DNA of 10,939 nucleotides from contig JAVEEH010000027.1 of assembly GCA_030840545.1 (NCBI GenBank), positions 1 through 10,939 on the forward strand, read 5' to 3'. Below, one piece after another: positions 5,891 to 10,939 of the stretch; positions within the stretch are counted from its first letter, which is position 1, and every line of letters begins with the position of its first letter. Source of the DNA: Frankiaceae bacterium (GTDB lineage: Bacteria; Actinomycetota; Actinomycetes; JAFAQI01). The position numbers and the translations under genes were made by a program. Under the pieces are notes generated by a model. It ran no database searches, was not told the DNA's origin, and was given only the letters and a program-made list of their open reading frames with translations.

Positions 5891-6643
5891 TCAGCGGCCC
5901 TGGTTCCTGACCGTCTCGATCGCCTGCGCTGCCGCGGCCGGGTCCAGGTAGGTCCCACCTCCGTCGGTGGGCCGAAGGGTCCGCTCGTCCAGGTCATAAC
6001 GCAGCGGGATGCCGGTCGGGATGTTCAGGCCGGTGATCTCGTCTTCGCCGATGTCGTCGAGGTGCTTGACGAGCGCGCGCAGCGAGTTGCCGTGGGCGAC
6101 CACCAGCACGGTGCGCCCGCCACGAAGATCCGGCACGATCGCGTCGTACCAGTAGGGCAGCATCCGCCCGACGACGTCTTTGAGGCATTCCGTGCGCGGC
6201 ACGAGCTCCGGTGGCAGTGCCGCATAGCGCGCGTCAGCCGCCTGGGACCACTCGTTGTCGTCGGCCAACGGCGGCGGTGGGGTGTCGTAGGACCGGCGCC
6301 AGATCATGAACTGATCGTCGCCGTACTGCTCGCGCACCTGGGCCTTGTTCTTGCCCTGCAGGTCGCCGTAATGCCGCTCGTTGAGCCGCCAGTGCCGTCG
6401 CACCGGCACCCAGTGCCGCTCACAGGCGGTCAGGGCGAGCTCAGCGGTGGCGATCGCGCGCAGCAGGACGCTCGTGTGCACGACGTCGGGCAGCAACCCG
6501 GCGTCGCGCAGCAGCTCACCGCCGCGGCGCGCCTCGTCGCGACCCTTGGCCGACAGGTCGACGTCGACCCAGCCGGTGAAGAGGTTCTTCGCGTTCCACT
6601 CGCTCTCGCCGTGGCGGAGCAACACCAAGGTGCCGATCGTCAT
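5891..6643 (-). CDS. gpmA: 2,3-bisphosphoglycerate-dependent phosphoglycerate mutase
   Basis: GpmA interconverts 3- and 2-phosphoglycerate in glycolysis and gluconeogenesis in the cytosol. The 250-residue length is standard. The phosphohistidine motif LLRHGESEWN (Arg10, His11), LFTGWVDVDLS, the substrate-binding Arg62 in SVLLRAI, LNERHYGDLQGKNK (Glu89) and VVAHGNSLRAL (His184) are all present and intact. The insertion between the two histidines fits the cofactor-dependent GpmA class and not small phosphatases of the same fold. The ATG at 6643-6641 overlaps the stop of the YbjN gene (ATGA), with GGGAG about ten bases upstream, so it is the last gene of the mshA-ybjN-gpmA operon. The same order is known around M. 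tuberculosis gpm1 (Rv0489). The senX3-regX3 pair that follows there is not downstream here. Confidence 0.97.
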   Translation of the reverse strand: MTIGTLVLLRHGESEWNAKNLFTGWVDVDLSAKGRDEARRGGELLRDAGLLPDVVHTSVLLRAIATAELALTACERHWVPVRRHWRLNERHYGDLQGKNKAQVREQYGDDQFMIWRRSYDTPPPPLADDNEWSQAADARYAALPPELVPRTECLKDVVGRMLPYWYDAIVPDLRGGRTVLVVAHGNSLRALVKHLDDIGEDEITGLNIPTGIPLRYDLDERTLRPTDGGGTYLDPAAAAQAIETVRNQGR

Positions 6644-7212
6644 GGCGGCAAGTCTCCCAGTTGCCTGTTTGCAGGATCGGCGCTCTGTTCCCTGTTCGCC
6701 GGATCGGCGCTCTGTTCCCTGTTCGCCGGATCGGCGAAGCGAGCGAACGCCTGCAGGTTGGCGAGAGACTCACCGCGCTTGACCCGCCAGTCCCACTCCC
6801 GCTCGATGCTCGACCGGAAGCCGAGCTCGAGCGCGGTGTCGAACCATTCGTCGGAATAGGTGAGGACGCTGCCCAGGATTCGGTCGATCTCGTCACTGGT
6901 GACGGCCGCCAGCGGGAGCCGCCCGACGAGGTAGACATCCCCTATGTTGTCGACGGCGAACGACACCGCGAACATCCGCGCGTTGCGTTCGAGCAGCCAC
7001 TTGTAGAACGCCTCGTGGTTTTCGTCCGGCTTACGCACGAAAAAGGCTTCGACGTGCAACGAGTGGTCGCCGGCGACGAGCCACGTCATCGTCGCGAGCT
7101 TGTGCGTCCCCGGCAGCTTGGCGAAGAACGCGCCCGGCTGCGGCTCCTCGAACTCGACCTCGCGCTCGATGAGAGCAGCGCGGATGACCGCGGCAGGATC
7201 GGCGGCGGTCAC
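6640..7212 (-). CDS. YbjN domain-containing protein with C-terminal nonapeptide repeats
   Basis: This 190-residue protein lies between mshA and gpmA, where mycobacteria have Rv0487. It contains a YbjN-type fold (a type III secretion chaperone-like alpha/beta domain), seen in KLATMTWLVAGDHSLHVEAFFVRKP-like strands (residues 38-62), YKWLLERNARM, FAVDNIGDVYLVGRLPL, and a C-terminal helix ending IEREWDWRVKRGESLANLQAF. The biochemical role is unknown; YbjN proteins have been linked to stress and motility regulation in enterobacteria. The GTG at 7212 overlaps the mshA stop (GTGA) and puts the domain at residue 1; in-frame codons further upstream are inside mshA and were not used. Residues 160-186 are three copies of a nine-residue unit (ADPANREQS twice, then ADPANRQLG), beyond the expected end of the domain. 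Confidence 0.88.
   Translation of the reverse strand: MTAADPAAVIRAALIEREVEFEEPQPGAFFAKLPGTHKLATMTWLVAGDHSLHVEAFFVRKPDENHEAFYKWLLERNARMFAVSFAVDNIGDVYLVGRLPLAAVTSDEIDRILGSVLTYSDEWFDTALELGFRSSIEREWDWRVKRGESLANLQAFARFADPANREQSADPANREQSADPANRQLGDLPP
6655..6735 (-). repeat. Three in-frame 27-bp tandem repeats at the 3' end of the YbjN gene
   Basis: Two copies are identical at the DNA level (plus-strand 6674-6700 and 6701-6727, each GGATCGGCGCTCTGTTCC plus CTGTTCGCC), and a third flanking copy is diverged. As coding units they span 6735-6709, 6708-6682 and 6681-6655. The period is exactly nine codons. Each junction can fold: CGCC-GGATC-GGCG is a short inverted repeat. Identity at synonymous positions points to recent duplication. 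Confidence 0.93.
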
Positions 7213-8516
7213 CGCACCGCAGTGAGACGGGCTGCGCCGGCACCGTCCTCGTCGATCGCCTCCGCATAGACATCGAGCACCCGGGCCGCCGTCGAAGCCC
7301 AGCCGAAACGGCTCGAGTGCTCGACGGCACCACGGGTGAGCTGCTGCCGCAGCCCCGGCTCGGTGAGCACCCTTCGCACCGCAGCCGCGTAGTCGCGCGG
7401 ATCGTGTCCGGCGACGAGCAGCCCCGACCGGCCGTCGGCGACCGCAGTCCGCAACCCGCCGACTCCCGCCGCGACGACGGGAGTCCCGCACGCCTGCGAC
7501 TCCACAGCCACCAGACCGAACGACTCGGTGTAGGACGGCACCACGGTGACGGCCGCGGCGCGGTAGTAGTCGGCCAACACGGCTTGCGGCGCCGGGCGGT
7601 CGAAGCGGGTGACATCCGCGATGCCCAACGCACCGGCCAGCTTCTGCAGGTGCTCCGGCTCGGCCAGCCCGGTGCCACTCGGACCACCCACGACCGCGAC
7701 CACAAGACGCTCACGCAGCTTGGGGTCGTCCTCGATCAGTCGGGCAGCTGCGCGCAACAGGATGTCCGGCGCCTTCAGCGGTTGGATCCGCCCGACGAAC
7801 AGCAGCAGGACGGCATCGTCGGCCAGCCCGAGCCGACGGCGCGAGGCGGCGGCATCGCCGGGACGGAAGACGTCGAGGTCGACGCCGGGCGCGACGGTCG
7901 CGATCCGCGCCGGGTCGGCGTCGTAGAGCTCGATGAGCTCCCCGGCCTCGGCCGCCGTCGAGGCGATGAGGCGGTCGGCGGCGTCGACCACCTGGGCCTC
8001 ACCGATCGCGCGAGCCGTGGGCTCGGGAGCGTCACCCTCCGCGAGCGAGGCGTTCTTGACCTTCGCCATGGTGTGCATGGTGTGCACGAGTGGGACGCCC
8101 CACCGCTCCTTGGCGAGCCAGCCGACCTGACCGGACAGCCAGTAGTGCGAGTGGACGAGGTCGAAGTAACCGGGCTCGTGCGCGGCCTCGACCCGCAGCA
8201 CGCCGTTGGTGAAGGCGCAGAGCTGAGCGGGGAGGTCGTTCTTGTCCAGCCCCTCGTAAGGGCCTGCGGTGATGTGACGGACGACGACACCGGGCGCGAC
8301 CTCGACGACCGTCGGCAGCTCACTGGACGTCGCCCGGGTGAAGATCTCGACCTCGATGCCGAGCTGCGCGAGGCGTTTGGCCACCTCGCAGACATAGACG
8401 TTCAGGCCACCGGCGTCGCCGCCGCCGGGTTGGTCGAGCGGCGAGGTGTGCACGGAGATCGGCGCCACCCGGTGGGGCGGTCGTCGAGGGGACGAGCGGG
8501 CGGCGGACCGGGCCAC
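7209..8516 (-). CDS. mshA: D-inositol-3-phosphate glycosyltransferase (mycothiol synthesis)
   Basis: MshA is a cytosolic GT4-family retaining glycosyltransferase that joins UDP-GlcNAc and 1L-inositol 3-phosphate, the first committed step of mycothiol synthesis. The 435-residue protein opens with VHTSPLDQPGGGDAGGLNVYV, the acceptor/donor glycine loop typical of MshA. It contains GPYEGLDKNDLPAQLCAF, HSHYWLSGQVGWLA, VGRIQPLKAPD (Arg243, Lys248, UDP-phosphate binding) and the EX7E motif ESFGLVAVE (Glu331, Glu339). I chose the GTG at 8516-8514, nine bases after GAGGAG. A GTG at 8525 or an ATG at 8594 (461 residues) is also possible, because M. tuberculosis MshA has a longer, variable N-terminus. 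It heads the mshA-ybjN-gpmA operon; the stop overlaps the YbjN start. No clear promoter was found between 8517 and 8697. Confidence 0.96.
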   Translation of the reverse strand: MARSAARSSPRRPPHRVAPISVHTSPLDQPGGGDAGGLNVYVCEVAKRLAQLGIEVEIFTRATSSELPTVVEVAPGVVVRHITAGPYEGLDKNDLPAQLCAFTNGVLRVEAAHEPGYFDLVHSHYWLSGQVGWLAKERWGVPLVHTMHTMAKVKNASLAEGDAPEPTARAIGEAQVVDAADRLIASTAAEAGELIELYDADPARIATVAPGVDLDVFRPGDAAASRRRLGLADDAVLLLFVGRIQPLKAPDILLRAAARLIEDDPKLRERLVVAVVGGPSGTGLAEPEHLQKLAGALGIADVTRFDRPAPQAVLADYYRAAAVTVVPSYTESFGLVAVESQACGTPVVAAGVGGLRTAVADGRSGLLVAGHDPRDYAAAVRRVLTEPGLRQQLTRGAVEHSSRFGWASTAARVLDVYAEAIDEDGAGAARLTAVR

Positions 8517-8684
8517 GCTCCGCACCTCCTCGGCGGGGACGTCACCGCCAGCGGATCCAGCGGCCGTGCTCCCCAGGGGGAAACCGTGCTCCATCCTGCC
8601 CGATTCCCGGTTCGGGGCCACAACTCGTTCCGGCCAGCCTGCGCAACGATCGGGACGACGTCGGCCCGGGCAACAGCCGGGCCG

Positions 8685-8690
8685 TAGGCT
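8685..8690 (+). promoter_or_regulatory. Possible -10 element for leaderless SDR operon transcript
   Basis: TAGGCT fits TANNNT and ends seven bases before the ATG at 8698, so the transcript would start at or next to the start codon. There is no ribosome binding site in that gap, which supports leaderless translation. No good -35 was seen. Confidence 0.42.
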
Positions 8691-8697
8691 CGAACGC

Positions 8698-9438
8698 ATG
8701 GGAAACGGCATGGCGGTGGTCACCGGCGCGAGCAGCGGCATCGGTGCCGCGACTGTCCGACGCCTCGTGGCCGAGGGCTTCGACGTCGTCGCCACCGCGC
8801 GCCGGCAGGACCGACTGGACGCGCTGGCGGGCGAGACCGGATGCCGCACGAGCGCCCTCGACCTCACCGATCCCGCTGCCGTCGAGGCCTTCGCCGCGTC
8901 GCTGACCGCCTGCCGTGTCCTCGTCAACAACGCGGGCGGCGCGCTCGGAATGAGTCCCATCGCCACGGCGAACGAGGACGAGTGGCTGCGGATGTATGAC
9001 GTCAATGTGCTCGGCACACTGCGGATGACCAGGGCGCTGCTGCCGCTGCTGATCGGCAGCGATGACGGCATCGTCGTCAACGTCACTTCGACGGCTGCCC
9101 GATGGGTCTACGAGGGCGGCGGTGGCTACACCGCGGCGAAGCATGCACAACAGGCCGTGACGGAGACGTTGCGGCTCGAGCTGTTCGGCCAGCCGGTCCG
9201 CGTCACCGAGATCGCCCCGGGGATGGTCAAGACCGAGGAGTTCTCACTCGTGCGGTTCGGCGGCGACCAGGAGCGCGCCGACGCCGTCTATGCCGGCGTG
9301 CCCGGCCCGTTGACGGCCGAGGACATCGCCGACTGCATCGGCTGGGTGGTGACCCGTCCGTGGCACGTCAACATCGACACGCTTCTGGTGCGACCGCGCG
9401 CCCAGTCGGCGCAGCACAAGCTCTATCGGGAGAGCTGA
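8698..9438 (+). CDS. Short-chain dehydrogenase/reductase (classical SDR)
   Basis: This is a 246-residue classical SDR. The cofactor motif TGASSGIG lies at residues 9-16, and Arg35/Arg36 after the second strand (TARRQDR) favour NADP(H). LDLTD, the structural NNAGG (78-82), Asn103, catalytic Ser131 (NVTSTAA), Tyr144 and Lys148 (YTAAK), and PGMVKTE follow. It is most like the YdfG/serine-3-dehydrogenase-type SDRs; the substrate cannot be read from sequence. M. tuberculosis has an SDR (Rv0484c) close upstream of mshA, and this gene, divergent from mshA, is a good positional match. The ATG at 8698 was chosen; the in-frame reading back to 8446 overlaps mshA antisense and has no family similarity. 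It is first in a three-gene operon, 4 bp from the next gene. Confidence 0.93.
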   Translation: MGNGMAVVTGASSGIGAATVRRLVAEGFDVVATARRQDRLDALAGETGCRTSALDLTDPAAVEAFAASLTACRVLVNNAGGALGMSPIATANEDEWLRMYDVNVLGTLRMTRALLPLLIGSDDGIVVNVTSTAARWVYEGGGGYTAAKHAQQAVTETLRLELFGQPVRVTEIAPGMVKTEEFSLVRFGGDQERADAVYAGVPGPLTAEDIADCIGWVVTRPWHVNIDTLLVRPRAQSAQHKLYRES

Positions 9439-9442
9439 CCCG

Positions 9443-9895
9443 GTGCCACCGGAACCGATGAACGCCGAGCACACCCATGTCGTCAACAACGGCAAGCGCG
9501 ACCTGACGATCCAGGAGCTCGCGTTGATGCAGCCGGGCATGGATCGGCTGATGGCGGAGGTGGGCGCGCGCACCCACCGGCTCTACTACGCCGCGCAAGC
9601 GCAGAACTGGCGTCTCGCCGACTACTTCTACCGGTCGATCGTCAAGCAGCTGCGCCTGTGTGCCGTGAGCCGGCCGAAGTACGACGAGGAGATGACGGCC
9701 TACCTCGACAAGGACTGCACCCCCGTGCGCGATGCGATCAAGGCCGGTGACCTCGTGGCGTTCGATGCGGCCTACGCACATCTCATCGAGCGGGCCAACG
9801 ACCTGCACGGCGTGTTCGGCAAACCGTGGATCCATTGGGTGACGCCGCGCACCGCCCCGGACGAGTTCGACTTCACCGCGGGGATCGAACGATGA
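9443..9895 (+). CDS. Small helical protein resembling a haem-less cytochrome c'-type bundle
   Basis: The 150-residue protein has no signal peptide and no membrane span, so it should be cytosolic. It is almost entirely helical: about residues 21-53, 55-75, 78-101 and 103-123. The pattern MDRLMAEVGARTHRLYYAAQAQNWRLADYF, followed by PVRDAIKAGDLVAFDAAYAHLIERANDLHGVFGKPWI and a Pro/Phe-rich end, recalls a family of small exported cytochrome c'-like bundles. In those the last helix carries a CNXCH haem site; here the equivalent is Ala118-Asn-Asp-Leu-His122, keeping the His but lacking both cysteines. Covalent haem attachment is therefore excluded. The resemblance is from memory and moderate. The GTG at 9443 has GGGAGAG eight bases upstream; ATG 9458 is an alternative. 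The stop overlaps the next start (ATGA). Confidence 0.8.
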   Translation: MPPEPMNAEHTHVVNNGKRDLTIQELALMQPGMDRLMAEVGARTHRLYYAAQAQNWRLADYFYRSIVKQLRLCAVSRPKYDEEMTAYLDKDCTPVRDAIKAGDLVAFDAAYAHLIERANDLHGVFGKPWIHWVTPRTAPDEFDFTAGIER

Positions 9896-10620
9896 CGGCG
9901 TCTTACACCGAGCTCGTCGCGGCGGTCCGTGGTGACGGCGAAGGCATCGTCGCCGCTGCCCGGCTCGGTCTGGACGTGTCGGTCCCGACGTGCGGCGAGT
10001 GGAGGATGCCCGACCTGTTGCTGCACGTCGGTCAGGTCTACGCCCACGTCGGCCGGTTGCTCGGTGAACGCGTCATCACCGACCCGGGGTCCAAACCACC
10101 GGTGCCCGACGGCATCGACCCGGTCGACTATGTGGCCGCCGGGCTCGACGAGCTCGTCGAGGCGCTGTCGTCCTGCGAGCCGGACACCCCGGTCTGGAAC
10201 TGGTCGACCGAGCCCGACATCGCCGCGTTCTGGGCGCGCCGGATGGCGCACGAGTCCGCCATCCACCGGTTCGACGCGCAACGCGCGCACAACCTCGCGC
10301 AGCCGATCGACGCCGAGCTCGCCCAGGACGGTCTCGACGAGTTGGTCGACGTCCTCGCGCCGCGCGTGATCACGCGCGACCAGGTGGAGCTGCCCGTCGG
10401 CACGTTGTCGTTGCTCGCCACCGACGAGGGCACGTGGCACCTGCGACTCGACGGGCATGGCATCGAGCGGCTCAACGTCGCCAAGGAGCCCGACGTCACC
10501 GTCCGTGGGACGACAAGCGCGCTCTTGCTCGCCGCCTACAACCGGGTGCCCTGGACTTCACTCGAGGTCGAGGGCGACGAGGCCCTGCTCGACGGTTGGG
10601 CGAAGGCATTGCGCTTCTAG
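9892..10620 (+). CDS. Mycothiol-dependent maleylpyruvate isomerase family protein
   Basis: This 242-residue protein belongs to the DinB-like MDMPI family. The N-terminal four-helix metal domain contains LLLHVGQVYAHVG (His45) and RRMAHESAIHRFDAQ (Glu121, His125), the His/Glu/His set that binds divalent metal in mycothiol-dependent maleylpyruvate isomerase and mycothiol S-transferases. The C-terminal part (about residues 170-242, VELPVGTLSLLATDEGTWHLRL... ending DEALLDGWAKALRF) is the SCP2-like MDMPI C-terminal domain. The family uses mycothiol as thiol cofactor, which fits the mshA gene close by. The exact substrate is not determined, so no symbol is given. The ATG at 9892 overlaps the preceding stop (ATGA). 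The TAG stop lies in a CTAG shared with the convergent macro-domain gene. Confidence 0.9.
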   Translation: MTASYTELVAAVRGDGEGIVAAARLGLDVSVPTCGEWRMPDLLLHVGQVYAHVGRLLGERVITDPGSKPPVPDGIDPVDYVAAGLDELVEALSSCEPDTPVWNWSTEPDIAAFWARRMAHESAIHRFDAQRAHNLAQPIDAELAQDGLDELVDVLAPRVITRDQVELPVGTLSLLATDEGTWHLRLDGHGIERLNVAKEPDVTVRGTTSALLLAAYNRVPWTSLEVEGDEALLDGWAKALRF

Positions 10621-10939
10621 CTGGCCCCGAGAGCCCGGGCGAACTCGACATGAGCCGCATCGCTGAAGAGCACGAACCGGATCTGCTCGACCGTCGTCGG
10701 CGTACGCCGGACGGTGTCGATCGCGATGTCTGCAGCGGACGCCATCGGCCAGCCGTAGATCCCGGCTGACACGGCCGGGAACGCAACCGTCTTGGCACCG
10801 ATCTCGTCGGCCACCCGCAGGGCTTCGCGGTAGCAGGAGGTGAGCAGCCCGGATCGGTCCTCCGCCGCGCTCCAGACCGGGCCGACGACGTGGATGACCC
10901 ACTGCGCAGGCATCGAGCCGGCGGCGGTCACCGCGGCCT
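10617..10939 (-). CDS. Macro domain protein (ADP-ribose binding/hydrolase), partial
   Basis: This is the C-terminal part (about 107 residues) of a macro-domain protein entering from the right edge on the minus strand. VIHVVGPVW is the typical central strand after the first loop. SCYREALRVADEIGAKTVAFPAVSAGIYGWP includes the phosphate-binding loop SAGIYGWP (compare S-x-G-x-[YF]-G-x-P). TVEQIRFVLFSDAAHVEFARAL is the usual last strand and helix. These proteins bind ADP-ribose and many remove O-acetyl-ADP-ribose or mono-ADP-ribose. The N-terminal GD[IV]T and NAAN motifs would lie beyond base 10939, so catalytic competence cannot be judged. In-frame coding continues upstream of the GTG at 10931 to the edge (EAAVTAAGSMP-like context), so that GTG is probably not the start. 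Confidence 0.9.
   Translation of the reverse strand, partial: AAVTAAGSMPAQWVIHVVGPVWSAAEDRSGLLTSCYREALRVADEIGAKTVAFPAVSAGIYGWPMASAADIAIDTVRRTPTTVEQIRFVLFSDAAHVEFARALGAS

Noticed and set aside
5880..5895. Bidirectional terminator between the lpqE-like gene and gpmA
   Set aside because: Only 6 bp separate the stops, and I see no convincing hairpin with a T-tract on either strand.
7213..7491. N-terminal extension of the YbjN protein
   Set aside because: The extension is Arg/Gly-rich shadow of the mshA C-terminus; the GTG at 7212 with the GTGA overlap fits the domain boundary.
7317..8687. Long open frame on the plus strand opposite mshA
   Set aside because: It is the G/C-rich antisense shadow of mshA, with low-complexity Arg/Gly/Asp composition and no recognisable domain; the same holds for long frames at 6-1016 and 613-1653 opposite the thiolase, ispF and PIN/TRAM genes.
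8517..9086. N-terminal extension of MshA into the SDR gene
   Set aside because: The frame stays open to 9086, but the added sequence lies antisense to a clear SDR, and a good ribosome binding site precedes the GTG at 8516.

Overview
The window is dense, high-GC chromosomal DNA from a mycothiol-producing member of the Actinomycetota. The evidence is G/C-rich third codon positions throughout, GTG and TTG starts, and a set of actinobacterial hallmark genes: CarD, MshA, a mycothiol-dependent maleylpyruvate-isomerase-type protein and an LpqE-like lipoprotein. I cannot name the genus from sequence alone. I found no transposase, integrase, tRNA, rRNA or CRISPR array.

Layout. (1) Bases 1-2799, minus strand, read right to left: carD, a membrane-anchored PIN/TRAM protein, ispF (TTG start inside the upstream stop codon) and the N-terminal two thirds to half of a PcaF-type thiolase that runs off the left edge. 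(2) Bases 2800-3069: a divergent intergenic region with a possible carD promoter, a block of about four 23-bp tandem repeats, and a possible leaderless promoter for the plus-strand operon. (3) Bases 3070-5884, plus strand: a tight four-gene envelope operon. It encodes a one-pass membrane thioredoxin-like protein with a CXC motif, a UbiA-family prenyltransferase, a SCO1/SenC copper chaperone lipoprotein and an LpqE/PCuAC-fold-like putative lipoprotein. (4) Bases 5891-8516, minus strand: mshA, a YbjN-domain gene and gpmA, linked by 4-bp stop/start overlaps. The YbjN gene ends in an in-frame 27-bp tandem repeat. (5) Bases 8698-10620, plus strand: a short-chain dehydrogenase, a small helical protein that looks like a cytochrome c'-type bundle without its haem-binding cysteines, and a mycothiol-dependent maleylpyruvate isomerase family protein. 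(6) Bases 10617-10939, minus strand: the C-terminal half of a macro-domain protein, cut by the right edge.

How it fits together. From memory of Mycobacterium tuberculosis gene order, two separate neighbourhoods are joined here. One is ispF/(ispD)/carD/lpqE (Rv3581c-Rv3584). The other is SDR/mshA/ybjN-like/gpm (Rv0484c-Rv0489). Differences stand out: ispD is missing from its usual place beside ispF, and three redox/copper/prenyl genes sit between carD and the lpqE-like gene. The most interesting candidate system is the 3070-5884 operon, a possible extracytoplasmic copper/thiol maturation module with a dedicated prenyltransferase. The second is the 8698-10620 operon, which may use the mycothiol whose synthesis starts at the divergent mshA. 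Both functional readings are inference.
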